From the NCBI GenBank assembly GCA_945879115.1, contig CAMDUR010000016.1, positions 1 to 41,673 on the forward strand: DNA of 41,673 nt, given 5' to 3'. Positions 17,838 to 26,205 of this stretch are shown piece after piece. The notes beneath the pieces are model-generated. The model ran no database searches. It saw only the letters and a list, made by a program, of their open reading frames with translations, and was not told the DNA's origin. Origin of the DNA: Polynucleobacter meluiroseus (GTDB taxonomy: Bacteria > Pseudomonadota > Gammaproteobacteria > Burkholderiales > Burkholderiaceae). The position numbers and the translations under genes are program-made. The stretch's first letter is position 1. Each line of letters starts with the position of its first letter.

Positions 17838-18464
17838 ATGGCACGAATGAAATTTATCTGCGATTCAGAGCGCTGCATTGAATGTAACGGCTGTGTAACC
17901 GCTTGTAAGAATGAGCACGAAGTACCTTGGGGTGTTAATCGTCGCCGAGTTGTGACAATTAATGACGGCGTCATTGGTGCTGAGAAGTCAATCTCTGTTG
18001 CATGTATGCATTGTTCAGATGCACCATGCATGGCAGTTTGCCCAGTAGATTGCTTCTATAGAACTGATGAGGGTGTTGTTCTTCATGACAAAGACATTTG
18101 TATCGGTTGTGGCTATTGCTCTTATGCATGCCCATTCGGTGCACCTCAGTTCCCAAGCTCTGGAACATTTGGTTTACGCGGCAAAATGGACAAGTGCACA
18201 TTCTGTGCTGGCGGTCCTGAGAAAAACGGAACATTGGCTGAGTTTGAAAAGTATGGCCGTAACCGTTTATCTGAAGGTAAGCTACCAGCTTGCGCTGAGA
18301 TGTGTTCAACCAAAGCTTTGATTGGTGGTGATGGCGATGTTGTTGCGGATATCTTCCGTAACCGTGTTGTTAAGCGTCAATCAAATGGTAAAGCTGCTGG
18401 TGCCAACGTGTTTGGTTGGGGTACTGCTTACGGTAAGCCACAAGCTCCAGGAAAGAAATCATGA
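17838..18464 (+). CDS. fdh3B: Formate dehydrogenase iron-sulfur (beta) subunit, Fdh3B type
   Basis: A 208-residue subunit that carries electrons from the catalytic subunit to the cytochrome b subunit. Four 4Fe-4S clusters are predicted: Cys13/16/19/23; Cys56/59/64/68; Cys88/91/94/98; and Cys120/123 with Cys152/156. It has no signal peptide of its own and no C-terminal membrane anchor, so it is probably exported together with the Tat-bearing alpha subunit. An AGGAG site lies nine bases before the ATG. Its stop overlaps the lipoprotein start (ATGA at 18461-18464). Confidence 0.95.
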   Translation: MARMKFICDSERCIECNGCVTACKNEHEVPWGVNRRRVVTINDGVIGAEKSISVACMHCSDAPCMAVCPVDCFYRTDEGVVLHDKDICIGCGYCSYACPFGAPQFPSSGTFGLRGKMDKCTFCAGGPEKNGTLAEFEKYGRNRLSEGKLPACAEMCSTKALIGGDGDVVADIFRNRVVKRQSNGKAAGANVFGWGTAYGKPQAPGKKS

Positions 18465-18691
18465 TCAAAAAAATACTAACACTTAGTGTTGTTGCTTCTG
18501 CTTTTACATTAAGCGCTTGCTCTGAGGTACCACAAGGTGTTGTGGGTGGCAAAAAACCTGACGAAAAAGCCTATGTTGCAGCTGACAATAAGTTCGTGGT
18601 GACCGGCTGGAAATCAGGTGATCCTGTCACTTGGGAAAACCAGCTAAAGGTGCGTAGTCAAGGTCAAGACGACTACACCAAAGCTAAGTAA
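18461..18691 (+). CDS. Small lipoprotein of the formate dehydrogenase operon
   Basis: A 76-residue protein with a lipoprotein signal: MIKKILTLSVV, then the lipobox LSAC with Cys20 as the lipid-modified residue; Ser follows, so outer-membrane sorting is possible. The mature part (about 56 residues) is polar, with a GWKSGDPVTWENQL segment. I do not recognise a fold or family function. It is wedged between the beta and gamma subunit genes and translationally coupled to the beta gene, so a role in anchoring or stabilising the periplasmic enzyme is a fair inference only. Confidence 0.8.
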   Translation: MIKKILTLSVVASAFTLSACSEVPQGVVGGKKPDEKAYVAADNKFVVTGWKSGDPVTWENQLKVRSQGQDDYTKAK

Positions 18692-18717
18692 GCATTTAGA
18701 GTAATCTAGGAGAAGGT

Positions 18718-19743
18718 ATGAGAATTACAATAAAAAACTTACTTGCTTGCGTGGTCTTGTCTTTGTCAGCATCGATTGCGATCGCTCAAGGTGCAGCTCC
18801 TCAAGTTGAATCAGTCAATATCCTTGAAGTAAGTAAAGACGTTCAAGCGCAACGCGAAGCTGGGGAAAGTAAGCCAGGCAGCAATCAACCTATTTGGAAG
18901 AATGCTAATTCTGATGTAGCTCACAGTGTTAATTTCCCGAATAAGGAAATGGGTGTTTTGATTCAAAAATCAGGACAACAGTGGCGTTTGATTCGTAACG
19001 GCGTTATCACTGTTTTCGGTGGATGGTTATTGGTTATCGCAGGCAGTGCAATTTTGGCTGTGTTTGTTATCAAAGGCACCATTAAGCTTAAAGAGCCAAT
19101 GACTGGCCGATTGATGAAGCGTTTCAGTAGTGTTGAGAGATTTTCACACTGGTTGATGGCTATCACCTTCGTTGCTTTAGCAATTACTGGTATTTTTATT
19201 CTCTGGGGTAAATTCTTTATGTTACCGATCATCGGTGGTACTGCTTACGGTGCCCTTTTATTGGTAATGAAGAACGTTCACAACTTTGCTGGTCCACTGT
19301 TTACCGCATCCACAGTTCTTTTCTTCGTCATATACGTTAAAGACAACCTTCCAAATAAAGATGACTTAGTTTGGTTAATGTCTTTTGGCGGTCTATTGTC
19401 TGGAAAACACATTCCATCACATCGTTTTAATGCCGGAGAGAAGTTTTGGTTTTGGGGTGGTGTAACAGCTCTTGGTCTTTTAGTTTCTGCATCTGGTTTG
19501 GTTTTAGACATGCTCGTACCAGGACTTGAATACTGGCGCGGCACTATGCAGCTAGCACACATCGTTCACAGCGCTGCTGCGATATTGATGACAGTCATGG
19601 CTATGGGTCACATTTATATCGGTTCGATTGGCATGCAAGGTGCATTCCAGGGTATGAAAACAGGTTACGTTGACGAAGCTTGGGGTAAAGAGCACCATGA
19701 GCTTTGGTATGATGATGTCAAATCTGGAAAAATTCAGAAGTAA
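18718..19743 (+). CDS. fdhC: Formate dehydrogenase cytochrome b (gamma) subunit
   Basis: The membrane subunit (341 residues) that passes electrons through b-type hemes to the quinone pool. It starts with a signal peptide (about 1-23, cleavage near AIAQ) and a periplasmic stretch, followed by membrane segments near 97-119, 146-166, 177-205, 243-268 and 280-302. Histidines placed to bind heme are His144 (RFSHW), His188, His281/His284 and His298. A cleavable N-terminal segment and the extra region of about 70 residues make it longer than E. coli FdnI (217 residues) but typical of this Fdh3-like group. AGGAG lies seven bases before the ATG. Confidence 0.93.
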   Translation: MRITIKNLLACVVLSLSASIAIAQGAAPQVESVNILEVSKDVQAQREAGESKPGSNQPIWKNANSDVAHSVNFPNKEMGVLIQKSGQQWRLIRNGVITVFGGWLLVIAGSAILAVFVIKGTIKLKEPMTGRLMKRFSSVERFSHWLMAITFVALAITGIFILWGKFFMLPIIGGTAYGALLLVMKNVHNFAGPLFTASTVLFFVIYVKDNLPNKDDLVWLMSFGGLLSGKHIPSHRFNAGEKFWFWGGVTALGLLVSASGLVLDMLVPGLEYWRGTMQLAHIVHSAAAILMTVMAMGHIYIGSIGMQGAFQGMKTGYVDEAWGKEHHELWYDDVKSGKIQK

Positions 19744-19759
19744 TTACAGGGTATAAATC

Positions 19760-20050
19760 ATGAAAAAAATAACAGTACTGTTAATGACTCTTTTATCAAG
19801 CGTTGCTTTTGCAAAGCTACCAGCACCAACACCAGAAGCAGCCGCTGCTGCTGATTTAGCGAAAGCTAGAACTGACCATGCTGGTAAGGTTGGAAACTAT
19901 CAACTATGTTTATCTCAAAATGATGTAGCTAGTAAGTACAAAAAAGCTGGTGCACCTGCACCAGGCGCATGTACAAATCCTGGTCCGTTTGTCGCTCCTG
20001 TAGCTGCAGCACCGGCAGCAGCGCCAGCACCAGCCGCAAAAGCTAAGTAA
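19760..20050 (+). CDS. Small periplasmic Ala/Pro-rich protein ending the fdh operon
   Basis: A 96-residue protein with a signal peptide (MKKITVLLMTLLSSVAFA, cleavage near residue 18). The mature part has two cysteines (in YQLCLSQ and GACTNP) that could form a disulfide, and ends in a flexible Ala/Pro tail. I do not know a function. It lies 16 bases after fdhC and before a strong terminator, so it is the last gene of the structural operon. Comparable small proteins occur next to fdhC in related bacteria as far as I recall. Confidence 0.75.
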   Translation: MKKITVLLMTLLSSVAFAKLPAPTPEAAAAADLAKARTDHAGKVGNYQLCLSQNDVASKYKKAGAPAPGACTNPGPFVAPVAAAPAAAPAPAAKAK

Positions 20051-20061
20051 TTAGTTCTACA

Positions 20062-20100
20062 TCAGTCACTAAGACAGGCTCTTAGTGACTGATTTTTTTT
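20062..20100 (+). terminator. Strong intrinsic terminator of the structural fdh operon
   Basis: TCAGTCACTAAG (20062-20073) pairs perfectly with CTTAGTGACTGA (20081-20092) around a seven-base loop, followed by eight T residues. It ends the fdh structural transcript and leaves only about 20 bases before fdhD. Confidence 0.93.
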
Positions 20101-20121
20101 ATCCTTTTTTTAGAACTTCCT

Positions 20122-20955
20122 TTGGTTAAACTCACTCAAGCCGTTGCTCCCCTAGTTCATGAAGTTGAAGTGATTGATGAAAAGGGTCGTAAAAAAACTA
20201 GCCATATTCCCGGTGAGCGACCACTCACTATCTATCTTGATAAAAAAGAATTAGTGACGCTCATGACCATGGGTGGTGCACCTGAGGCTTTGGTTTTAGG
20301 GTACCTGCGCAATCAACGACTCGTACCATCTATCGACATGATTGAAAGTATTCAGGTGGATTGGGAAACTGAATCGGTTGCTGTTAAAACAAATGGTAAT
20401 ACTGTCAATATTGAAGAAAAAACAAGTCGTCGAGTCGTTACGACTGGTTGTGGCCAAGGTACCGTCTTTGGCGGACTGTTAGACGATATTGATAAGATCA
20501 GATTATCTGAAACAGCAAAGATTCAACAGTCAGCTATTTATCAAATTGTTGACCATATTAGAACAAGAGACTCTATCTATAAACAAGCTGGTTCTGTTCA
20601 TGCTTGTGCTGTTTTTAAAAACTGCGGTGATCATGCAGAACTAATGCACTTTATAGAAGATGTCGGTCGCCATAATGCCGTAGATTCAATTGCAGGACTA
20701 ATGTGGTTGAATCAACAGGTTGGCGAGGATCTTATTTTTTATACAACTGGCCGACTCACATCTGAGATGGTTATCAAAGGTGCTCAGATGGGAATTCCGT
20801 TTTTGTTGTCACGTTCTGGTGTTACTGCTATGGGTTTAGACATGGCCAATCAAGTGAAGTTAACTTTATTAGGCCGTTGTAGTGGTGAACATTATTTAGT
20901 TTATAGCGGTGTTGATCGCATAATCCAAGGGTCTACAAATGTTCATACCGCGTGA
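20122..20955 (+). CDS. fdhD: Formate dehydrogenase accessory sulfurtransferase FdhD
   Basis: FdhD transfers sulfur from a cysteine desulfurase to the bis-MGD cofactor, which formate dehydrogenase needs for activity. The 277-residue protein shows ERPLTIYLD, GAPEALVLGYLRNQ, VHACAVF, EDVGRHNAVDSIAG and the ending SGEHYLVY. The position of the E. coli CxxC loop reads VTTGCGQGTVFG here, so only one cysteine (Cys110) is present. The start is a TTG at 20122; the first in-frame ATG is far too late (inside the TMGG region), and no good Shine-Dalgarno is visible. Translation may depend on read-through of the terminator just upstream. It overlaps mobA by 17 bases. Confidence 0.93.
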   Translation: MVKLTQAVAPLVHEVEVIDEKGRKKTSHIPGERPLTIYLDKKELVTLMTMGGAPEALVLGYLRNQRLVPSIDMIESIQVDWETESVAVKTNGNTVNIEEKTSRRVVTTGCGQGTVFGGLLDDIDKIRLSETAKIQQSAIYQIVDHIRTRDSIYKQAGSVHACAVFKNCGDHAELMHFIEDVGRHNAVDSIAGLMWLNQQVGEDLIFYTTGRLTSEMVIKGAQMGIPFLLSRSGVTAMGLDMANQVKLTLLGRCSGEHYLVYSGVDRIIQGSTNVHTA

Positions 20956-21535
20956 GTTAATTGCTGGGCTAGTTCTATCAGGTGGTCGTGGCCAAAGAAT
21001 GGGTGGAACTGACAAGGGTTTGCAGCCTTTTCAGGGTGCACCTATGGTGATGCATACGCTGATGCGTTTAGAACCCCAAGTTGATGTTTTAAGCGTCAAT
21101 GCTAATAGAAATTTAGCGGCTTATGAGTCATTGGGCTCTACGGTCATACCTGACTCCATTGGCGACTTTGCCGGCCCTCTTGCTGGATTCCAGGCGGGAC
21201 TGGAGATTTGTGAACACACCTATATGGTGACTGTTCCATGTGACTCACCAAGGTTCCCTTCGAATTTAGTTGAGAAGTTATCGGAAGCTCTTTTGATCCA
21301 AGATCTTGACATTGCCTATGCGGCCACGATGGAAGATGGCAAAGTCATGACTCATCCTGTCTTTTGTCTGATGAAGTCAACCGCCATTACTTCACTGACA
21401 ACTTTTTTGGGTGGCGGCGGTCGCAAAATTGACGAATGGTTCAAATTTAATAAAACAGCACCTGTCATTTTTGATGATGCAGCTGCTTTTGCAAATATTA
21501 ATACTCATGAAGAGTTACGCAACTTACAAAAGTAA
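20939..21535 (+). CDS. mobA: Molybdenum cofactor guanylyltransferase MobA
   Basis: Attaches GMP to molybdopterin to make the MGD form used by formate dehydrogenase. The 198-residue protein opens with the nucleotide-binding loop LVLSGGRGQRMGGTDKGL (residues 12-29), then VNANRN, DFAGPLAGFQAG and VPCDSPRFP, all typical of MobA. It overlaps the 3' end of fdhD by 17 bases, so the two cofactor genes are coupled. No terminator is visible after it. Confidence 0.95.
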   Translation: MFIPRELIAGLVLSGGRGQRMGGTDKGLQPFQGAPMVMHTLMRLEPQVDVLSVNANRNLAAYESLGSTVIPDSIGDFAGPLAGFQAGLEICEHTYMVTVPCDSPRFPSNLVEKLSEALLIQDLDIAYAATMEDGKVMTHPVFCLMKSTAITSLTTFLGGGGRKIDEWFKFNKTAPVIFDDAAAFANINTHEELRNLQK

Positions 21536-21608
21536 ATCTAAGTACCCTCAGAGTCTGCGACTATCAAAATCCATCCAGTGCAAGCATGGTTATGTCAAAA
21601 TATAGGCT

Positions 21609-22178
21609 ATGACTATTAAATCTGACCGTTGGATCCGTGAGATGTGCCAGGAGCACGAAATGATCGCGCCTTTTGATCCTGGCCAAGTTCGACAGGATAA
21701 AGCCGGCAATCGAATTGTGAGCTACGGTACATCAAGCTATGGCTATGACATCCGTTGTGCGGATGAATTTAAGATTTTCACCAACATCAACAGCACTATC
21801 GTTGATCCTAAGAATTTTGATGACAAATCTTTTGTCGATTTTAAGGGTGATGTTTGCATCATCCCTCCCAATTCTTTTGCTTTAGCTCGTACGGTTGAGT
21901 ATTTTAAGATCCCAAGAAGTGTTCTGACCGTTTGTTTAGGTAAGAGCACTTATGCTCGGTGCGGCATTATTGTGAACGTCACCCCTTTTGAGCCAGAGTG
22001 GGAAGGTTATGTCACATTGGAGTTCTCAAACACGACCCCACTTCCAGCCAAGATCTACGCTAATGAAGGCTGCGCTCAAGTTTTGTTCTTTGAGAGTGAT
22101 GAGATTTGTGAGACTTCTTATAAAGACCGTGGTGGTAAATATCAGGGGCAGGTTGGCGTAACCCTTCCTAAAACCTAA
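21609..22178 (+). CDS. dcd: dCTP deaminase
   Basis: Converts dCTP to dUTP for thymidylate synthesis in the cytoplasm. The 189-residue protein shows SYGYDIRC near residues 42-49, [23 protein letters not shown] near 110-132 (catalytic Arg and Glu region), [22 protein letters not shown] and a C-terminal GKYQGQ. Length is normal. It stands 73 bases after mobA and is followed by a terminator. Confidence 0.97.
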   Translation: MTIKSDRWIREMCQEHEMIAPFDPGQVRQDKAGNRIVSYGTSSYGYDIRCADEFKIFTNINSTIVDPKNFDDKSFVDFKGDVCIIPPNSFALARTVEYFKIPRSVLTVCLGKSTYARCGIIVNVTPFEPEWEGYVTLEFSNTTPLPAKIYANEGCAQVLFFESDEICETSYKDRGGKYQGQVGVTLPKT

Positions 22179-22188
22179 ACTAAGCTTT

Positions 22189-22211
22189 AAGGGCCTAAAT
22201 AGCCCCTTTTT
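22189..22211 (+). terminator. Intrinsic terminator after dcd
   Basis: GGGC (22191-22194) pairs with GCCC (22202-22205) around a seven-base loop, and a CTTTTT run follows. An alternative register pairs AAGGG with CCCTT. It is short but well placed, 11 bases after the dcd stop. Confidence 0.65.
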
Positions 22212-22383
22212 GTCATATTTCCTCAGTAATATGTAAGATCGCTGACCCTCAAAGAGTCAGCAGTTGCTATTGTGCAAAGATTAAGTAAAGAATTTGTGCC
22301 AAATATCTATTTTTATGGATATAGTCACGTTTTTAAGAGAAAGCCCCCAAATTCAATAGTGGGGTGTTAGCTAGGGAGTTGTT
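22212..22383 (+). promoter_or_regulatory. Leader and promoter region of the decarboxylase gene, with two hairpins
   Basis: This 172-base gap should hold the decarboxylase promoter. Two structures are visible: GCTGA with TCAGC plus CTC with GAG at 22241-22261, and CCCCA (22345-22349) with TGGGG (22360-22364). The second ends nine bases before the ribosome site AGGGAG (22373-22378), so it could influence translation. I find no convincing -35/-10 pair. Confidence 0.4.
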
Positions 22384-24633
22384 ATGAAGTTTCGTTTTCC
22401 TGTAGTCATTATTGACGAGGATTTTCGTACTGAGAATATCTCAGGTTCGGGCGCGCGCGCCCTAGCTGAAGCTATCGAAAAAGAAGGTATGGAAGTATTA
22501 GGCTTAACCAGTTATGGCGACCTGACTTCCTTTGCTCAACAGGCAGCTAGAGCTTCATGTTTTATTTTATCGATTGACGATGAAGAGTTTGGTGCTGGAT
22601 CACCTGCTGAAATTGATACGGCACTTCAAAGCTTAAGAGCTTTTGTTGCAGAAGTACGTAAACGTAACGAAGAGATTCCAATTTTCTTGTACGGTGAAAC
22701 AAGAACATCTCGCCATATCCCTAATGACGTTTTGCGCGAGTTACATGGTTTCATACACATGAATGAAGATACGCCAGAATTCGTAGCTCGCACCATTATT
22801 CGTGAATCTAAAGTTTATTTAGATGCCCTAGCTCCTCCCTTCTTCAAAGCCTTAACCCACTATGCATCTGACGGGTCTTATTCATGGCATTGCCCTGGGC
22901 ACTCTGGTGGCGTTGCATTTTTAAAGAGCCCAGTTGGACAAATGTTTCATCAGTTCTTTGGCGAAAACATGTTGCGTGCCGACGTCTGTAATGCGGTTGA
23001 CGAACTAGGACAGTTGTTAGATCACACCGGTCCCGTTGCTGCTAGTGAGCGCAATGCCGCGCGTATTTTTAATGCCGATCATTTGTTCTTTGTAACAAAC
23101 GGAACATCTACCTCAAACAAAATTGTTTGGCATTCAACAGTGGCGCCAGGAGACATCGTTGTTGTTGACCGTAACTGTCATAAATCGATTTTGCATGCCA
23201 TCATGATGACTGGTGCAATACCTGTTTTCTTAATGCCGACTCGTAATCACTACGGCATTATTGGCCCAATTCCTAAAGAAGAATTTGATTGGAAAACCAT
23301 TCAGAAAAAGATTGATAACAATCCTTTTATTCTGGATAAAAAAGCTAAACCTCGTGTACTTACCATTACGCAAAGTACTTACGATGGCGTTTTGTATAAC
23401 GTCGAAACAATCAAAGAAATGTTAGATGGCAAAGTTGATACTTTGCACTTCGACGAAGCTTGGTTACCACATGCCACTTTCCATGATTTCTACAAAGATA
23501 TGCATGCAATTGGTAGGGATCGTCCACGCTCAAAAGAAAGTATGGTCTTCTCAACCCAGTCAACGCATAAGCTATTAGCTGGTTTATCTCAAGCATCACA
23601 AATTTTGGTGCAAGATTCAGAATCCAATAAATTAGATAACGATTGCTTTAATGAGGCTTATTTGATGCACACATCAACCAGCCCGCAGTACGCCATCATT
23701 GCATCATGCGATGTAGCGGCTGCGATGATGGAGCCACCTGGTGGTACAGCTTTAGTTCATGAATCAATTGCTGAATCATTAGACTTCCGTCGTGCTATGC
23801 GTAAGGTGGATGAAGAGTGGGGAGCCGATTGGTGGTTCAAGGTTTGGGGCCCAGAGTATCTTTCAGATGAAGGTATCGGAGAACGCGAAGATTGGGTACT
23901 AAAAGCAGGTGAGCGTTGGCATGACTTTGGTCAGTTAGCTGACGGCTTTAATATGCTTGATCCAATCAAGGCAACGATCATCACCCCCGGCTTAGAGATG
24001 GATGGTGACATTGCTGAAGCGGGTATTCCAGCAAGTATTGTGACTAAATATTTAGCAGAGCATGGTGTTATTGTGGAGAAGACTGGTTTGTATTCATTCT
24101 TCATCATGTTCACTATCGGTATTACTAAAGGGCGCTGGAACACTTTGGTAACAACACTGCAGCAATTTAAAGATGACTATGATAAGAATCAGCCTTTATG
24201 GCGTGTTCTTCCGGAGTTCATTGTGAAGTATCCGCGTTATGAGCGCATTGGTTTGCGTGATTTATGCCAACAGATTCATCAAGTCTACAAAAAGTATGAT
24301 GTTGCTCGTATGACAACTGAAATGTATTTGTCAGACATGATTCCTGCCATGAAACCATCTGATGCCTGGGCCAAAATGGCTCATCGCGACATCGAACGTG
24401 TTCAGATTGACAGTCTAGAGGGACGCGTAACAGCGATGTTGGTAACGCCATACCCACCAGGTATTCCGTTATTGATTCCTGGTGAGCGTTTCAATAAACG
24501 AATTGTTGATTATCTAAAATTCACTCGCGACTTTAATGAGCAGTTCCCTGGATTTGAGACCGATGTACATGGTCTTGTTAAAGGCGAACTCAATGGTCGT
24601 AAAGAGTACTACGTTGATTGTGTCAAAAGTTAA
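22384..24633 (+). CDS. Arginine/lysine/ornithine decarboxylase, PLP-dependent, wing-domain type
   Basis: A 749-residue fold-type-I decarboxylase of the AdiA/LdcC/SpeC group, which releases CO2 from a basic amino acid to give agmatine, cadaverine or putrescine. An N-terminal response-regulator-like wing domain (about 1-140) precedes the PLP domain with WHCPGHSGG near 168-176, VTNGTSTSNK near 237-246, HFDEAW (355-360) and STHKLLAG with the PLP lysine Lys396. The C-terminal domain shows YPPGIPLLIPGE. Length is closest to AdiA (756 residues). STQSTHK resembles AdiA and LdcC rather than SpeC, but substrate cannot be settled by eye; arginine is the usual annotation in related species. It has its own leader and terminator. 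Confidence 0.9.
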   Translation: MKFRFPVVIIDEDFRTENISGSGARALAEAIEKEGMEVLGLTSYGDLTSFAQQAARASCFILSIDDEEFGAGSPAEIDTALQSLRAFVAEVRKRNEEIPIFLYGETRTSRHIPNDVLRELHGFIHMNEDTPEFVARTIIRESKVYLDALAPPFFKALTHYASDGSYSWHCPGHSGGVAFLKSPVGQMFHQFFGENMLRADVCNAVDELGQLLDHTGPVAASERNAARIFNADHLFFVTNGTSTSNKIVWHSTVAPGDIVVVDRNCHKSILHAIMMTGAIPVFLMPTRNHYGIIGPIPKEEFDWKTIQKKIDNNPFILDKKAKPRVLTITQSTYDGVLYNVETIKEMLDGKVDTLHFDEAWLPHATFHDFYKDMHAIGRDRPRSKESMVFSTQSTHKLLAGLSQASQILVQDSESNKLDNDCFNEAYLMHTSTSPQYAIIASCDVAAAMMEPPGGTALVHESIAESLDFRRAMRKVDEEWGADWWFKVWGPEYLSDEGIGEREDWVLKAGERWHDFGQLADGFNMLDPIKATIITPGLEMDGDIAEAGIPASIVTKYLAEHGVIVEKTGLYSFFIMFTIGITKGRWNTLVTTLQQFKDDYDKNQPLWRVLPEFIVKYPRYERIGLRDLCQQIHQVYKKYDVARMTTEMYLSDMIPAMKPSDAWAKMAHRDIERVQIDSLEGRVTAMLVTPYPPGIPLLIPGERFNKRIVDYLKFTRDFNEQFPGFETDVHGLVKGELNGRKEYYVDCVKS

Positions 24634-24662
24634 CGCATTCAACAAAAGCAACTTAAATAAAA

Positions 24663-24690
24663 AGGCTCACTGATGTGAGCCTATTTATTT
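24663..24690. terminator. Bidirectional terminator between the decarboxylase and argH
   Basis: AGGCTCAC (24663-24670) pairs perfectly with GTGAGCCT (24675-24682) around a four-base loop. On the plus strand ATTTATTT follows; on the minus strand the stem is followed by TTTTTATTT. It can therefore serve both convergent genes. Confidence 0.85.
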
Positions 24691-24739
24691 CATACCTTGG
24701 AATAGCTTTGTAAAACTTATGAAGCTTAGAAAGCTTTAA

Positions 24740-26176
24740 TTAACCCAAAGTTTTTCTATAAGCCGCAATAGCTTTTTTGACCTGTTCGGGCGCAGTGCCA
24801 CCAATATGCTGACGGCTATTGACAGAACCTTCAAGCGTTAAAAATTCAAATGCATCTTGTTCAATCAAATTAGCCTTATTACCAAGACCGCATGCTGCAC
24901 GCAAATCTTCCAAAGATAGATCTGATAAATCACAGCCCTTGCTTGAGCAAGCTTTAACTGCGTGCGCCACAGCTTCGTGGGCGTCACGGAATGGCAGTCC
25001 TTTTTTAACTAGGTAGTCTGCTAAATCAGTGGCGGTTGCAAATCCTTGAAGAGCAGCAGATCTCATGGCTTCTACTTTGACTTGAATGTGCGGCACCATA
25101 TCTGCAAAGATGCGTAAGGTATCACATAAGGTATCTGCAGAATCAAACAATGGCTCTTTATCTTCTTGATTGTCTTTGTTATAGGCTAAAGGCTGGCCCT
25201 TCATCAAGGTTAACAATGCAATGAGATTGCCATTGACCCGACCAGTTTTGCCGCGGGCTAATTCTGGAACATCAGGGTTCTTTTTCTGAGGCATGATCGA
25301 GCTACCTGTACAAAAGCGATCAGGTAAATCAATAAATCCAACACGTGGATTCATCCAAAGAATTAATTCTTCAGATAAACGTGAGATATGAGTCATAGCT
25401 AAAGAGGCTGTAGCGCAGAACTCTATAGCGAAGTCTCTATCAGAGACCGCATCTAAAGAGTTATGACAAACACCGTCAAAACCTAAAGTCTTAGCAACGC
25501 GTTCGCGATCGATGGGGTAACTAGTTCCTGCTAGCGCAGCTGAACCAAGAGGTAAACGATTAACCCGTTTACGGCAATCTGTTAAACGTTCAGCATCACG
25601 AGCAAACATCTCCGCATAAGCCATCATATGATGACCAAAGGTGATGGGCTGAGCTACTTGAAGATGAGTGAACCCTGGCATGATTGTTTCAGCATGCTTT
25701 TCAGCTAGATTAACCAGCCCTTTTCTAAAGGCTGTTAATTCTGTTTGGATTTCATCAATTGCGCCACGTAACCATAAACGGATATCAGTAGCGACTTGGT
25801 CATTACGTGACCTTCCTGTATGAAGACGTTTGCCGGCATCGCCAACCAGTTTAGTTAAGCGTGCTTCAATATTCAAATGAACATCTTCAAGGGCAAGCTC
25901 CCATTTAAAGGTGCCGTCTTTCATTTCAGAAAGTATCTGAGACATTCCTTTTTGGATCTGCGCATAATCTTCCGCACTGATAATTTTCTGTGCGGCAAGC
26001 ATTTCAGCGTGAGCTAGCGAGCCTTGGATATCTACCAGGGCCATGCGTTTATCGAAACCAACAGAGGCGGTATATCGTTGCACGAGCTCCGCTACAGGCT
26101 CTGCAAAACGCGCTGACCATGCCTGATCTTTATTATCTAAAGAGTTTTTATTTTTATCTAAATCTGCCATAAACAT
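24740..26176 (-). CDS. argH: Argininosuccinate lyase
   Basis: Splits argininosuccinate into arginine and fumarate, the last step of arginine synthesis. The 478-residue protein has the fumarase-superfamily signature [12 protein letters not shown] (291-302), with HTGRSRNDQ near 119-127 and FTHLQVAQP near 169-177. I chose the ATG at 26176 because TTGAGG lies about ten bases upstream; a second ATG two codons later (26170) is possible. TATACT sits one base before the first ATG and would give a leaderless transcript from about the second ATG. Only 29 bases separate it from divergent hemC. Confidence 0.96.
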   Translation of the reverse strand: MFMADLDKNKNSLDNKDQAWSARFAEPVAELVQRYTASVGFDKRMALVDIQGSLAHAEMLAAQKIISAEDYAQIQKGMSQILSEMKDGTFKWELALEDVHLNIEARLTKLVGDAGKRLHTGRSRNDQVATDIRLWLRGAIDEIQTELTAFRKGLVNLAEKHAETIMPGFTHLQVAQPITFGHHMMAYAEMFARDAERLTDCRKRVNRLPLGSAALAGTSYPIDRERVAKTLGFDGVCHNSLDAVSDRDFAIEFCATASLAMTHISRLSEELILWMNPRVGFIDLPDRFCTGSSIMPQKKNPDVPELARGKTGRVNGNLIALLTLMKGQPLAYNKDNQEDKEPLFDSADTLCDTLRIFADMVPHIQVKVEAMRSAALQGFATATDLADYLVKKGLPFRDAHEAVAHAVKACSSKGCDLSDLSLEDLRAACGLGNKANLIEQDAFEFLTLEGSVNSRQHIGGTAPEQVKKAIAAYRKTLG

Positions 26177-26205
26177 TAGTATATTGCCTCAAAGGCTTTA
26201 TTCTT

